Notes: generated by a model from the letters alone, not told the origin. Counted from the stretch's first letter, positions 9,719-18,888 are shown. The stretch is DNA of 64,000 nt from Limosilactobacillus coleohominis 101-4-CHN (GCF_000161935.1 NZ_GG698802.1:444594-508593); one strand, 5' to 3'. Translations and numbers: made by a program.

Positions 9719-10537
9719 CTAGGACTGTTTAAGTTCAGCATAGGCGTTATCAATTACCTGATCAATATCTACAATTGGGGAAATAGTTCCCTGATGATCC
9801 GTTAACTGAAGGTGGACCAAAAACTCGATATTGCCTTGTCCACCCTTAATCGGTGAAAAATCGAGATTTTTAACATCAAAATGATTTTCGACCGCAAATT
9901 GACAGACATTCTTTATAACCTCTTCATGAACATTTCGATCACGGACAATCCCATGCTTACCGACATGGTTACGGCCTGCTTCAAATTGTGGCTTAATTAA
10001 TGCCACCACAGAACCACCGAGCTTGAGGATATGACTTAATGGTTCCAAAATCAATTTCAAGGAAATAAATGAGACATCAATGGAAGCAAATTCTGGTTGT
10101 CCCATTGTGAAATCCGCTAGTTTACTATACCGAAAATTAGTTTGTTCCATTACGACAACACGGGGATCTTCACGCAATTGCCATACTAGTTGATTTGTCC
10201 CAACATCAAGCGCATAGCTGCGTTTGGCTCCATTTTGAAGCATCACATCCGTAAAACCACCAGTCGACGAACCAATATCAAGAACCGTCAGATCTCGAAC
10301 CGTTATTCCAAACACCTTTAAGGCCTTAGCCAATTTCAAGCCACCACGGCTAACATATGGCATCTTTTTGCCCTTCATGTGTAAAGTGGTGGTCACTGCA
10401 ATCTTTTGTCCCGGTTTATCTAATCTTTCATTATTTTTACCAAGGATTTCTCCAGCCATTACTGCCCGCTTAGCTTGTTCACGAGAATCAAATAACCCCT
10501 GCTTAACTAATAATACGTCAACCCGTTCTTTTTCCAT
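9719..10537 (-). CDS. tlyA: TlyA family rRNA (cytidine-2'-O)-methyltransferase
   Basis: 272 aa. An N-terminal S4 RNA-binding domain (ERVDVLLVKQGLFDSREQAK) is followed by an FtsJ-like methyltransferase with LDIGSSTGGFTDVMLQNGA. Family members 2'-O-methylate rRNA cytidines and have been called hemolysin A. It sits between ispA and argR with short gaps, so it is probably co-transcribed. Confidence 0.92.
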   Translation of the reverse strand: MEKERVDVLLVKQGLFDSREQAKRAVMAGEILGKNNERLDKPGQKIAVTTTLHMKGKKMPYVSRGGLKLAKALKVFGITVRDLTVLDIGSSTGGFTDVMLQNGAKRSYALDVGTNQLVWQLREDPRVVVMEQTNFRYSKLADFTMGQPEFASIDVSFISLKLILEPLSHILKLGGSVVALIKPQFEAGRNHVGKHGIVRDRNVHEEVIKNVCQFAVENHFDVKNLDFSPIKGGQGNIEFLVHLQLTDHQGTISPIVDIDQVIDNAYAELKQS

Positions 10538-10545
10538 TTTTTCAC

Positions 10546-11409
10546 CTATTTAAAGTATGCCAAGAATTCTTCTAAAACAGTAAAATCTCCGTTGGTTTGT
10601 CGATTGAGCTCCTCCTCCAATTTGCGAGCCTTAACTAAGGCTATGGCTAACTGATGCTTAGTTTCAGCTAAACCTAACAAACCTGGATAAGTATTTTTTG
10701 CTTCCACTTGGTCCTTGTGAACAGCTTTGCCCATCTGTGCTTCACTGCCCACAACATCCATTAGATCATCATAAATTTGAAATGCCAAACCATAATACTC
10801 ACCAAATCTGGCCAGTAAATGTTTAGTTTCCGGAGCTTGATTCGTGATAATTCCTCCCGCAAGAACCGCATAGCGAATTAATGCTCCCGTTTTCTTTTCA
10901 TGCAACAATTGCAAGTCTGGCAACGCTAAATGATGTCCTTCATTATGAATATCCATTGCTTGACCTGCAACCATTCCTGCTGGTCCAGCTGCCGTTGCTA
11001 GTTCCCTAACTAGCGATAACCGGGTCGTGGTTGCCAAATTATTATCGCTCAGCCATTGAAAAGCTAAGGTTAGTAAGCCATCTCCTGCTAGCGTTGCCAT
11101 CCCTGCACCAAAACGGCGATGGTTAGTCGGCAATCCCCGCCGCAAATCATCATTATCCATCGCTGGTAAATCGTCATGAATAAGTGAATATGTATGTAAT
11201 AATTCGACTGCGCAGGACGCCCGTAAAACATCTTGATTAATTGATTGTTGAAAAGCATCACAAATTGCCAACGTCAGCGCTGGTCGAAGGCGTTTACCGC
11301 CCGCCATTAAGGAATAAATGGTCGAAGTGGCTAACGTCGGTTCAGCGCATTCATTTTCGACATGGTCACTTAAATATTGATTAATCTGCTTTTGATAGTC
11401 ATGAATCAT
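10546..11409 (-). CDS. ispA: Polyprenyl (farnesyl/geranyl) diphosphate synthase
   Basis: 287 aa. Both Asp-rich motifs that bind Mg-diphosphate are present: IHDDLPAMDNDD (FARM) and QIYDDLMDVVG (SARM). The GGKRLRPAL motif lies near residue 36. It elongates isoprenoid precursors toward the undecaprenyl and quinone pathways. Its position between xseB and tlyA is conserved in lactobacilli. Confidence 0.93.
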   Translation of the reverse strand: MIHDYQKQINQYLSDHVENECAEPTLATSTIYSLMAGGKRLRPALTLAICDAFQQSINQDVLRASCAVELLHTYSLIHDDLPAMDNDDLRRGLPTNHRRFGAGMATLAGDGLLTLAFQWLSDNNLATTTRLSLVRELATAAGPAGMVAGQAMDIHNEGHHLALPDLQLLHEKKTGALIRYAVLAGGIITNQAPETKHLLARFGEYYGLAFQIYDDLMDVVGSEAQMGKAVHKDQVEAKNTYPGLLGLAETKHQLAIALVKARKLEEELNRQTNGDFTVLEEFLAYFK

Positions 11410-11418
11410 AACTTTACC

Positions 11419-11718
11419 CTACTTTTCATCTTTATCAACAAATTCAGAGTGATATCCCTGATTCTGAACACCATTGTTGCTTAAATCATCCCCGGCTTCT
11501 TCTGCCGGATGTAATTGACCATCCGCCCCCATCAGCTGTGCTAAGGTTTCGTCTGCTTTATCAAGTTGATTTTGCAATTTATTAGCTAATTTCATCCCAT
11601 TCTTAAACTGCTTCAGTGAATCATCTAAGGACAGATTTCCTTGTTGGAGATTATTAACAATTTCTTGCAGTTCATTCATCTGCTCCTCAAACGTCACTTT
11701 TTTTCTAGTTGTTGCCAT
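11419..11718 (-). CDS. xseB: Exodeoxyribonuclease VII small subunit
   Basis: 99 aa. FEEQMNELQEIVNNLQQGNL and the following LDDSLKQFKNGMKL form the helical hairpin typical of XseB. It overlaps xseA by 14 nt. The extra acidic, Asn-rich C-terminus of about 25 residues is longer than in many homologues. Confidence 0.93.
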   Translation of the reverse strand: MATTRKKVTFEEQMNELQEIVNNLQQGNLSLDDSLKQFKNGMKLANKLQNQLDKADETLAQLMGADGQLHPAEEAGDDLSNNGVQNQGYHSEFVDKDEK

Positions 11719-13096
11719 GTTGTGTTGCTCCCTTGTGTTTAATCTGTTTAATTTCTGCTTCTACGTCGCCATCAACTAAATGAACAGTAATGCGATCAGC
11801 AACTTTTACCTGCCCAACCTGTTTAATGACCTGATTACTTTGCGTTACATAACTATATCCACGCGCTAACACTTTTTCCGGATCAAGAGTCACCAATTGA
11901 TTAATTAATCCCGTTAACTCTAGTTGTGATTGATGAATCTGACGACTACCAACTGTCCGCAACAGCTGTTGCAAGCCCTGTAGACGTTCACGATCTCGTT
12001 TGAAACGATCCGTAGGCGAAAAACTATGTAATTGAGTAGTTAATAAACGTAGCTGTTGTTGTTTTTCATGCTGACGTTGACGAACACTTACCATTAATTG
12101 TTGTTTAAGATCATCTAATCGTTCTGTGGGCTGTTGTAAAATCCGCGTTGGTTCCTGAAAAATATAATTCTTTTGTAGTGCGGTCAGCCGTTCTTGAAGA
12201 TGATCAATGTCGAGCTTCATTAAATGGGAAAGTTGCTGCCGAACATTTTGAATTTCCGTTTTAACATCCGCTAGTAACCATGCAGAAGCGCGAACTGCCG
12301 CACTAGTCGGGGTTGCCTCACGATCATCGGCTACTAAATCAGCAATTGTAGTATCAACTTCGTGACCAACTGATGAAATAACCGGAATGGGGCACTCAGC
12401 AATCGCACGCCCCACTTCTTCCGAGTTAAATGCCCAGAGGTCGCCCCGCGAACCACCACCACGAGCCACAATTAAAGTATCGTAATTACCATCAGCGCTG
12501 ACCTGGCGAATTTGGTGTGCAATCATTGGTGCTGCATCATCACCTTGAACCTTAGTTGGATAACAAACGAGCTGAATGAGTGGATTACGTCGCCGAAAAG
12601 TAGTGATAATATCATGTTTTACTGCCGCATCATTACTCGTTACAATCGCCACCCGCTGCGGAAATGATCGAATTACTTTTTTAGGTTGGTCAAACAGTCC
12701 CTCTTTTTTGAGCTTTTCATACATTTGCTGGAAGGCAACTTGAAGGGAACCAATTCCTTGAACTTCCATTTGACTAACATAAAATTGGTAAGCGCCGCGG
12801 TTAGGATAGATATCAACATGTCCATAAACCAGCACTTTCATCCCATTTTCCGGTTGAAACTTAACCTTACGAAAATCATTGGCAAACATCACCGCGCTGA
12901 TCTTATATTGGTCGCGAGCTGATAATTCTTCATTATCATCCTTGAGAGAAAAATATTGGTGCCGGCTACTCGGTCGGTAATCAGTTAACTCCCCGACTAA
13001 CCAAAAATTAGTCTGGTAAATATAAGGGTCTGCTTGGAACTTTCGTCGAATATATTTGGTGAGCTGATTGACAGTAATTGGTTCTACTTCAGTCAT
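11705..13096 (-). CDS. xseA: Exodeoxyribonuclease VII large subunit
   Basis: 463 aa. An N-terminal OB fold ([20 protein letters not shown]), the catalytic domain with [15 protein letters not shown] and [18 protein letters not shown], then a long coiled-coil C-terminus. It degrades ssDNA with XseB. It overlaps folD upstream by 8 nt and xseB downstream by 14 nt. Confidence 0.95.
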   Translation of the reverse strand: MTEVEPITVNQLTKYIRRKFQADPYIYQTNFWLVGELTDYRPSSRHQYFSLKDDNEELSARDQYKISAVMFANDFRKVKFQPENGMKVLVYGHVDIYPNRGAYQFYVSQMEVQGIGSLQVAFQQMYEKLKKEGLFDQPKKVIRSFPQRVAIVTSNDAAVKHDIITTFRRRNPLIQLVCYPTKVQGDDAAPMIAHQIRQVSADGNYDTLIVARGGGSRGDLWAFNSEEVGRAIAECPIPVISSVGHEVDTTIADLVADDREATPTSAAVRASAWLLADVKTEIQNVRQQLSHLMKLDIDHLQERLTALQKNYIFQEPTRILQQPTERLDDLKQQLMVSVRQRQHEKQQQLRLLTTQLHSFSPTDRFKRDRERLQGLQQLLRTVGSRQIHQSQLELTGLINQLVTLDPEKVLARGYSYVTQSNQVIKQVGQVKVADRITVHLVDGDVEAEIKQIKHKGATQHGNN

Positions 13097-13949
13097 TATT
13101 TGTACTCCACTCTGCTAAGTCGACTGTTTGTTGCATCAAAGTTGCAATGGTCATTGGTCCAACTCCACCCGGAACAGGTGTAATTGCGCTAGCAACGCTG
13201 CTAACGTCATCATAATCAACGTCACCAACAAGGTGACCATTTGGTTTACGATTAATACCAACATCGATCACAACTGCACCTGGTTTAACTTGATTAGCCT
13301 TTAAAAATTGCGGTTTACCAACAGCAACGACCACAATATCAGCGTGTTTTAAATAGTAATTGGCATCTTGACTTGCATGGTGAAGAATCGTCACCGTCGC
13401 GTCATGATTCATCATCAGGGACTGAAGAGGCTTGCCGACCAAATGGCTACGTCCAATAATAGCCACTTCGGCACCAGTTACATCAATATCCATCGTTTCC
13501 AACATGGTCATGATCCCGCGTGGTGTGCAAGCAACGGGATAGTTAGTTTGATCATTGGTATACAATTTGCCAACATTGACAGGATTGAAACCATCGACAT
13601 CCTTTTGCGGAGCAATTGCTTCAATGACCCGACTTTCAGGAATATGAGCCGGTAAAGGGGATTGAACCAAAATGCCATGGATTTGAGGATCATCATTTAA
13701 TTTCTGAATTTCACCAAGTAACGTTGCTTCACTAACCTCCGCCGGATACTTTTTCAAAACGGAATAAAAACCAAGACGATTGGCCTGCCGAGATTTATTT
13801 CTGGTATAAATTACACTTGCCGGATCATCGCCAACCAAGACCACTGCCAATCCAGGAGTGATTCCACGATTTATAAGTGTCTGTGTCCGCATTGCGGTTT
13901 GCTGATTTAAATTTGAAGCAATTTGTTTGCCATCAATTACTTTTGCCAT
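13089..13949 (-). CDS. folD: Methylenetetrahydrofolate dehydrogenase / cyclohydrolase
   Basis: 286 aa. It interconverts one-carbon folates. The conserved YxxxK-type motif is seen as [28 protein letters not shown] and [12 protein letters not shown] are present, as are [10 protein letters not shown] for NADP binding and [11 protein letters not shown] near the end. I chose the ATG before AKVIDGKQ because AAAAGGGG lies 6-8 nt upstream; an ATG eight codons earlier lacks this. Confidence 0.95.
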   Translation of the reverse strand: MAKVIDGKQIASNLNQQTAMRTQTLINRGITPGLAVVLVGDDPASVIYTRNKSRQANRLGFYSVLKKYPAEVSEATLLGEIQKLNDDPQIHGILVQSPLPAHIPESRVIEAIAPQKDVDGFNPVNVGKLYTNDQTNYPVACTPRGIMTMLETMDIDVTGAEVAIIGRSHLVGKPLQSLMMNHDATVTILHHASQDANYYLKHADIVVVAVGKPQFLKANQVKPGAVVIDVGINRKPNGHLVGDVDYDDVSSVASAITPVPGGVGPMTIATLMQQTVDLAEWSTNND

Positions 13950-13974
13950 CGTATTCCCCTTTTCATATTGCAAA

Positions 13975-14003
13975 AAAGAGGTTGGGCACCGCCAGCCTCT
14001 TTC
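13975..14003 (-). terminator. Attenuator/terminator hairpin between nusB and folD
   Basis: AAAGAGG pairs with CCTCTTT, with an inner GGC/GCC pair, and is followed on the minus strand by a T-run. It could lower expression of folD and downstream genes from the asp23-nusB promoter. Confidence 0.65.
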
Positions 14004-14024
14004 CTAATTCACGTATCTTTGAAA

Positions 14025-14438
14025 TTAATTAGCATGCTCTTTTTCATAGTGACCCAACACACCATTAATAAACCGTCGTGACTTATCATCACTGAATGAC
14101 TTAGCTAATTCAAGCGCTTCATTGATGACAATCGGTGCTGGTAACTCTTTTTCATATTGGAGTTCGTATAAAGCAATACGAAGAATAACTAGATTTGGAC
14201 GAGCAAGACGGTCAATCGTCCAATTATTGGTTAAATAGTTACTAATAATTGCATCCAAATCTGCTTGATGTTCTTGAACTCCACTTACTAATTCATCAAG
14301 ATATTGGGGAGCAGTTTCCTTGGAACCGAGTTTTAAAACTTCAGCATAAAGTGCACCCTTATCTGCTGATGGATTGTTGATTAATGCAAACAGCGTTTGA
14401 AAGGCTGCAATGCGAATTGTATGACGACTAAAACTCAC
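14025..14438 (-). CDS. nusB: Transcription antitermination factor NusB
   Basis: 137 aa. An all-helical NusB fold: RIAAFQTLFAL at the N-terminus, LVILRIALYEL and VINEALELAKSFSDDKSRRFINGVLG at the C-terminus. It binds boxA RNA with NusE for rRNA antitermination. The start overlaps the asp23 stop by 1 nt. Confidence 0.95.
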   Translation of the reverse strand: MSFSRHTIRIAAFQTLFALINNPSADKGALYAEVLKLGSKETAPQYLDELVSGVQEHQADLDAIISNYLTNNWTIDRLARPNLVILRIALYELQYEKELPAPIVINEALELAKSFSDDKSRRFINGVLGHYEKEHAN

Positions 14439-14881
14439 TACTCTTCACCATCTTTATCATTGTTTTGTGTTCCAAAAATATCGTTGGGGTCAATATCACT
14501 TTCGGTCTTTTCAGCATTAATTCCTTGGACATGGACATTTACAGTGGTGACCACTAAATCAGTCATCGAAGCAATGCGCTGTTTAACATTTTCTTGAATT
14601 TTTGCAGCCACTTGTGGCACGGAAACCCCGTAATCAAGATAAACTGCAACATCGATCATCAAAGTATCATCATCAGAACGCGTTAATTTAACGCCACGGC
14701 GGTGGTCAGAACGACCCAGTAATTCACCAACATTATTAGCCAGTGATCCATACATCTTCGCAACCCCATCGACCTGACTGGCTGCGATTCCCGCAATAAA
14801 TTCTAAGACACGTGGGGAAATTTGAATTGCCCCTAATGTTTGATCTTTACTACTTAAAACGATCTTTGATTCCTCAGCCAT
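14438..14881 (-). CDS. asp23: Asp23/Gls24 family envelope stress protein
   Basis: 147 aa. Family motif AIQISPRVLEFIAGIAASQV, then VDGVAKMYG and a C-terminal helix with VNVHVQGIN. Members are abundant alkaline- or envelope-stress proteins. GGAGG precedes the ATG. Its 5' flank is cut by the prophage: attL begins only 39 bp upstream of the start codon, so its original promoter may have been displaced. Confidence 0.92.
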   Translation of the reverse strand: MAEESKIVLSSKDQTLGAIQISPRVLEFIAGIAASQVDGVAKMYGSLANNVGELLGRSDHRRGVKLTRSDDDTLMIDVAVYLDYGVSVPQVAAKIQENVKQRIASMTDLVVTTVNVHVQGINAEKTESDIDPNDIFGTQNNDKDGEE

Positions 14882-14920
14882 TCTCTGACCTCCAATTATC
14901 TTTCTTCATATAGCTTATCG

Positions 14921-14938
14921 TATTTATTTTGCACTAAA
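14921..14938 (+). other. attL core
   Basis: tatttattttgcactaaa is repeated exactly at 58764-58781, beside the integrase gene. It lies between asp23 and the first prophage genes. Flanking bases differ on both sides, so the exact core is 18 bp. Confidence 0.85.
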
Positions 14939-15201
14939 CTAATCGTGGGTTTTTCACTTGGCAAACAATGTTTTTCAGAAGTTGATTTTTCAACCATCAT
15001 AAACTGAAATGACCATTATTTTCTTCCAGATTGTTGATATCATTTCTGAAAGTTTGCCCCTTGTGTGCACCTCACGTTAAATTTCAGTGAAAATCTTTAA
15101 TTCTGCCCCATGAACATGAATTTATTATATTACTTGTCGAGTTTAACCGCAATTGTCCGATTCAACTATCAATGAAAATCTGTTGCATTTCTTTACGGAA
15201 A

Positions 15202-15264
15202 CAAAAAAAGACTATATACTGAAATTGCGATACTGAAATTGCGTAAAAATTCCAATATATAGTC
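15202..15264 (-). terminator. Terminator of the RelB/MazF-like operon, with tandem repeat in the loop
   Basis: On the minus strand GACTATATA pairs with TATATAGTC (15210-15218 and 15256-15264) and a T7 run follows. The left arm runs into two exact 14-bp copies of ATACTGAAATTGCG (15216-15229, 15230-15243), which otherwise fill the loop. Confidence 0.65.
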
Positions 15265-15269
15265 GTTGT

Positions 15270-15297
15270 CCATCATCTTTTAGCTGATGGATTTTTT
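15270..15297 (+). terminator. Hairpin CCATCA/TGATGG with plus-strand T-run
   Basis: CCATCA (15270-15275) pairs with TGATGG (15285-15290), followed by ATTTTTTATT. The orientation would stop plus-strand transcription entering the TA genes from the host side. Confidence 0.55.
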
Positions 15298-15299
15298 AT

Positions 15300-15620
15300 T
15301 TATGACTGCTGTTCAAGGAACATTTCTAATTTTCGTGCATCTTCTGGAATGAGTCTACCAATCAATTTTAATTTAAAGTCATGTTTATTAATACGACCAA
15401 CGGTAATCGTATCAATATATGACTGTTTATTTAAACCAGCTTCTTGCCAATGATCTATTGGGAAATACATCTTTTTGATTTTATTGGACTTGTTAGCATA
15501 TTTAGTAGAGATTTTATAAAAACGAACAACCCCTTCTTTATCAGAAATAATGAAGATAGGTCTACGTTTGCCGCCACCAGGAAAAGAAATATAGGCTGTT
15601 GAAATATCATTAGTCTTCAT
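15300..15620 (-). CDS. PemK/MazF-like toxin
   Basis: 106 aa. The N-terminal AYISFPGGGKRRPIFIIS followed by a short beta-rich core resembles the PemK/MazF endoribonuclease fold, where a proline-glycine loop and an Arg lie near the RNA site. GRINKHDFKLKLIGRL fits the C-terminal strand and helix. Its start overlaps the RelB-like antitoxin by 11 nt, as expected for a toxin translated second. Toxic RNase activity is inferred from family resemblance. The pairing of a RelB-like antitoxin with a MazF-like toxin is a mixed type. Confidence 0.75.
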   Translation of the reverse strand: MKTNDISTAYISFPGGGKRRPIFIISDKEGVVRFYKISTKYANKSNKIKKMYFPIDHWQEAGLNKQSYIDTITVGRINKHDFKLKLIGRLIPEDARKLEMFLEQQS

Positions 15621-15897
15621 CGTCGAAAAACTCCTCGAAATCTTTATTAGTCTTAATTTCTACTTCTGGTTTATCTTTAGACAACTGACGAATGTGTAAC
15701 TCTGTACGTTGTTCAGGAGTAAGGGTTAAGTTAAGCGGAATTCTGCCAGTCGCTACAATTTCACGATATAGAGCATTAATAACAGCGGTTGGTGTTAATC
15801 CCAGTTCTTCGATTACATCTTCTGCTTCTCCAGCTAATTCACGATTAATATTCACTTGTAACTTTTTGTTTTTATTTTTCATCATTACAGAATCCAT
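15610..15897 (-). CDS. RelB/DinJ-like antitoxin
   Basis: About 95 aa. LQVNINRELAGEAEDVIEELG and LTPTAVINALYREIVATGRI form the ribbon-helix-helix typical of RelB/DinJ. The acidic C-terminus (KDFEEFFDDED) would wrap the toxin. GAGGTGA precedes the chosen ATG. A promoter is visible upstream (TTGTGT, 16 bp, TATAAT, around 15920-15950). It is the first gene of the TA pair at the prophage edge. Confidence 0.8.
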   Translation of the reverse strand: MDSVMMKNKNKKLQVNINRELAGEAEDVIEELGLTPTAVINALYREIVATGRIPLNLTLTPEQRTELHIRQLSKDKPEVEIKTNKDFEEFFDDED

Positions 15898-15954
15898 TGT
15901 CATCACCTCATAACTATATTATACTCTTTAATCGTTAAAACACAACAAAAATAG

Positions 15955-15990
15955 CCCTAGCAGTCACTACTTTTGTAATGACCACTAGGG
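15955..15990 (-). terminator. Terminator after the endolysin gene
   Basis: CCCTAG/CTAGGG outer stem with an imperfect inner stem (GTCATTAC/GTAGTGAC), then a T-rich stretch on the minus strand. It ends the late operon before the TA promoter. Confidence 0.75.
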
Positions 15991-15997
15991 TTTACTG

Positions 15998-17248
15998 TTA
16001 TTTGAATGTACCATAAGGTTCATGGTTCCATGCGTTCCTCACCGCAATGTAACTATAACCGTTAGAACGTGGCTGACGTACATAAATGAACCCATCATGC
16101 TTTGACCAAGCATCATATTTAATGGTGGTACCTGGTCCAACATAAGCAATTGATGAAGAACTTGGTTTAGCTCCCCACCGCAAGTGCAACCATGTTGTAG
16201 AAGTAAAGGTACCATTTTCACGGTGCCAAGTGTCACCCATGTTATCAGTCCAGTTTGACTGGTTAGGTTGAGCAATTGGTTTCTGTACCTTGTTCGATAC
16301 TTGACTACCTGAACCGTGATCAGCAACCCGTAATACTTGGTTCGGGTGGATAACGGTGTTGATGGTGGTACCGTTCAACTTCGCTAGAGCGTTCATATCC
16401 ATCCCGAACTTGTGAGCAATGCTCCACCAAGAGTCACCAGCTTTAACCGTGTAGTTATGAGTGTCTTGGTGGAGTTGCTTACCAGTAGTTGTAGCTGGAG
16501 TATTCGTCTTTGGCTTCTGTGGATTACCTGCCTTATATCCATTATCAGTAATCCCCGTCAAATCAACATCGCCATCTAAGCCGCCAGCATTATATGTTGA
16601 TGTGAACTGGAAGATACCGATATTTTCAAAGCTTGGGAAGTAGTTGTAGTTTGGATGCTTCGTTACGTTGTAGTCAGGATATTCCGCTAATGCCAATGGA
16701 TATTGACTAGCAATCTGGTGTAGATCTAAGTGATTAACCAAGAAATTCTTGTAGCCATATAATACCGCTGTATAACCTGCATCCTGTACACGTTTCAAAG
16801 CATATAATACTGAATCAGTGTCCGGGTTACCACTTTCTACGTCTAACATGACAATACTACCTTTTGGCGTTTGTACCTTTGGTAGATAGTAATTGAGCAT
16901 TTGGTCAGCTTGCCACCGGCCGCTAAATTGAGCATAGATATAGGTGTGTGCTCGCTTGCCTTGTGCAATGGTAGTCGCTACCTGCGTTGGATAGGTGTAT
17001 TGTTCAACAAATGAACCGTTGTAATATCCCCCAACTTGACTGATTGAAAACTTATCATCATTCAACCCCCAAGCACCAAAGTTGCCTTGATACTTAGACC
17101 AGTCAACTCCTTGATCGCCCTTAGCAGCATAAGCTGTAGGAATTGTCGTTGTGGTGATTCCCCCAACTGAGAAGGTTGTTGAAATTCCACAAAATAAAAA
17201 GGCGGTTGCAATTACAAACGTCAGCCATCTATTTAGTTTGTGCTTCAT
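15998..17248 (-). CDS. Endolysin: GH25 muramidase with LysM and SH3 domains
   Basis: 416 aa. An N-terminal signal-like segment (WLTFVIATAFLFCGISTTF) with an AYA-A possible cleavage site is followed by a GH25 lysozyme domain. GVDWSKYQG and VMLDVESG carry the acidic catalytic residues. A LysM repeat (YTVKAGDSWWSIAHKFGM, about 270-315) and a C-terminal SH3_5 cell-wall domain (about 345-410) follow. It cleaves peptidoglycan for lysis. The signal suggests Sec export with holin-assisted activation. The start overlaps the holin gene by 20 nt. Confidence 0.93.
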   Translation of the reverse strand: MKHKLNRWLTFVIATAFLFCGISTTFSVGGITTTTIPTAYAAKGDQGVDWSKYQGNFGAWGLNDDKFSISQVGGYYNGSFVEQYTYPTQVATTIAQGKRAHTYIYAQFSGRWQADQMLNYYLPKVQTPKGSIVMLDVESGNPDTDSVLYALKRVQDAGYTAVLYGYKNFLVNHLDLHQIASQYPLALAEYPDYNVTKHPNYNYFPSFENIGIFQFTSTYNAGGLDGDVDLTGITDNGYKAGNPQKPKTNTPATTTGKQLHQDTHNYTVKAGDSWWSIAHKFGMDMNALAKLNGTTINTVIHPNQVLRVADHGSGSQVSNKVQKPIAQPNQSNWTDNMGDTWHRENGTFTSTTWLHLRWGAKPSSSSIAYVGPGTTIKYDAWSKHDGFIYVRQPRSNGYSYIAVRNAWNHEPYGTFK

Positions 17249-17516
17249 TGGTCGTGTCACCTACCTTTACATTGGTTGGGTTTTCCACTTCACCGTTTCC
17301 TTCTACAAAACCGCAAAGCCCTAGAATCGTCAGAACCGTATTAATAATGCCGACTAATTGGTCCCAATGACCGTAGGAAACCCCGCAAGCCATCATGACC
17401 TGTTGAACTAAAACAATTAACAAGGTAATAAATGACGCAACGACAGTTTTGTTTAACGTGCCGTCTGTATTTAAAAACTTCTTCAAAGATGCTTGTGTAA
17501 TTTTATTTTCTTTCAT
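17229..17516 (-). CDS. Phage holin (phi LC3-like)
   Basis: About 95 aa from the internal ATG (MKENKIT). Two hydrophobic stretches, TVVASFITLLIVLVQQVMMA and LVGIINTVLTILGLCGF, are joined by a short turn with SYGHWDQ. The charged C-terminus is typical of small class II holins. It is encoded directly before the endolysin and overlaps the preceding gene by 14 nt. Confidence 0.85.
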   Translation of the reverse strand: MKENKITQASLKKFLNTDGTLNKTVVASFITLLIVLVQQVMMACGVSYGHWDQLVGIINTVLTILGLCGFVEGNGEVENPTNVKVGDTTNEAQTK

Positions 17517-17817
17517 GCTGTTCGTCCTCCAATCTTGTAATGCGCCTTTCGTGGTCATCTAGCCTAACCGAGTTCTCTTCAAATTTGCGGTCGCCCTTTT
17601 CAAGACGATTATCTACCCGTTCATCGTGGCGATTTTTGACCTCCATATTGTGATTAAGTAGGCGGAGTTGATCGTTGGTTTCTGCCAGCAGTTCTCTTTT
17701 CGCCGTGTTAATCAACCAACGGCCAACCAGCGCCACCGCTGTAATAATAGCAACGATTGAAGCCCACTCTTCCCAACCTAGTGACAAGAAAGTATGCGGT
17801 GTGATTAACCACCTCAC
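17503..17817 (-). CDS. Membrane-anchored coiled-coil protein of the lysis cassette
   Basis: About 104 aa from a GTG start (VRWLITPHTF) that has AAAGGTGG 6 nt upstream. It has one transmembrane segment (WASIVAIITAVALVGRWLI), then a charged helix with heptad-like repeats (RLLNHNMEVKNRHDERV onward). This layout resembles XhlA-like or phage hemolysin-associated proteins beside holins. The function in lysis is inferred from position. Confidence 0.65.
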   Translation of the reverse strand: MRWLITPHTFLSLGWEEWASIVAIITAVALVGRWLINTAKRELLAETNDQLRLLNHNMEVKNRHDERVDNRLEKGDRKFEENSVRLDDHERRITRLEDEQHERK

Positions 17818-17846
17818 ATAATTACCACCTTTCTTTAGCCCGCCCA

Positions 17847-17876
17847 AAAGAAAAACCACAGTGATGAGCTGTGGTT
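17847..17876 (-). terminator. Terminator between baseplate and lysis genes
   Basis: AACCACAG/CTGTGGTT, an 8-bp stem with a 7-nt loop, followed on the minus strand by a T-rich run. It may lower lysis-gene expression relative to the tail genes. Confidence 0.8.
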
Positions 17877-17941
17877 CAACATAATGTATTGTGTATTTCA
17901 AAGGCGAGAAGTGTTACGAAAAAGGGTTCCCCCTTTCTTAA

Positions 17942-18064
17942 TTAAGCGGCAGGGACGTAATCCTTACCTGTAATTTGCTTGTATTGGTCAGCAGTAATTG
18001 AAAGACCAACATACCCTTCGATTGGGCAATTCAGTTCAAACATATATTTGCAAAAATCAAACAT
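17942..18064 (-). CDS. XkdX family protein
   Basis: 40 aa. The short sequence with GYVGLSITADQYKQITGKDY matches the XkdX family found just before holin genes in many Gram-positive phages. The start overlaps the preceding stop by one base (TAATG). The role is unknown; a small baseplate-associated protein is assumed. Confidence 0.85.
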   Translation of the reverse strand: MFDFCKYMFELNCPIEGYVGLSITADQYKQITGKDYVPAA

Positions 18065-18420
18065 TATTGAGCATCTCCATTCTTAGTATTGCCTTGTTGT
18101 TGCTTCGCAAACTGTAAACCAAGCGCATTGACCGCTTGGTTAGTAATTCGCAACTGCTTTTGTGTTTCGGCTAATTGAAGTCCTAAAGCATTAAGTGCTT
18201 TATCAGCAGGACTTGGTGTTTGCGGTGTAGCTGGTCGCATTGGTGGATTAGCTTTATCAAAGTCCTCACGACTCATTGCATTCCACTTAGTACCGTCAAA
18301 TCGTGGATGTAATCCTTCAGGAACCAGCGTCGTTGCATTGCTTGGTATATTTTGATCTGCATTAATGGTATCCATGTAAAGATAATTTCCGTTTTGATCA
18401 AAATAATAAATATTCTTCAT
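18064..18420 (-). CDS. Uncharacterised baseplate-region protein
   Basis: 118 aa. It starts MKNIYYFDQNGNYLY, a beta-hairpin-like opening seen in small tail accessory proteins. A Pro/Thr-rich stretch (MRPATPQTPSPADK) and two similar helices (ALNALGLQLA and AVNALGLQFA) follow. I cannot assign a function; its place between the baseplate genes and XkdX suggests a tail-tip accessory role. Confidence 0.6.
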   Translation of the reverse strand: MKNIYYFDQNGNYLYMDTINADQNIPSNATTLVPEGLHPRFDGTKWNAMSREDFDKANPPMRPATPQTPSPADKALNALGLQLAETQKQLRITNQAVNALGLQFAKQQQGNTKNGDAQ

Positions 18421-18432
18421 AAAATACCCTCC

Positions 18433-18888
18433 TTAGTCATAAGCCATTAGAGTACCCAGCACATACAAATCTTGATTTTCAAAGTTTGCGGTTCTTGGGA
18501 AAATATTAATTGTTCCATTAGCGTTACAGTCATAAGTAAATTCCTTTGCGTCATCAGTATGTTGATAACTTGAATAGTTTTCAACTTTAGAGTGACCATC
18601 TAAGAAACTGGCTGGAATACTCAAAACCGGTACTGATTGCCATTGCTTTGCGTTGACTTTACCAATGTAAATATTAAAGAAAACTACCGTAACGTCTTTA
18701 AACTTTAACTTTCTAATTTTAATGGCGCTTTGGTCAATTGTTACACCACTTAATGGGGTAACATTGGCGGTACTCTCGGAGCCTTGGTACTGTTCCGATA
18801 AATCACTAACCGCATCTACTAAACCATTATATTTGGGATCCCATGGTAATTCACCATGAGCCAATTTTAATTTTGAATAATCGGACAT
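18433..18888 (-). CDS. Uncharacterised baseplate or receptor-region protein
   Basis: 151 aa. A short N-terminal helix (LPWDPKYNGLVDAVSDL) is followed by a beta-rich body. No known domain is recognised. It is translated from a clear GGAGAT-type site in the baseplate operon, between BppU and the small 18064 gene. A tail-tip structural role is inferred from position only. Confidence 0.6.
   Translation of the reverse strand: MSDYSKLKLAHGELPWDPKYNGLVDAVSDLSEQYQGSESTANVTPLSGVTIDQSAIKIRKLKFKDVTVVFFNIYIGKVNAKQWQSVPVLSIPASFLDGHSKVENYSSYQHTDDAKEFTYDCNANGTINIFPRTANFENQDLYVLGTLMAYD

Larger units (their letters stand above)
14882..15299. other. Intergenic region at the left host-prophage junction
   Basis: It holds the asp23 ribosome binding site, attL, about 260 bp in which I see no gene, and two terminator-like hairpins at its right end. 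No efp remnant is recognisable here. Confidence 0.6.
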
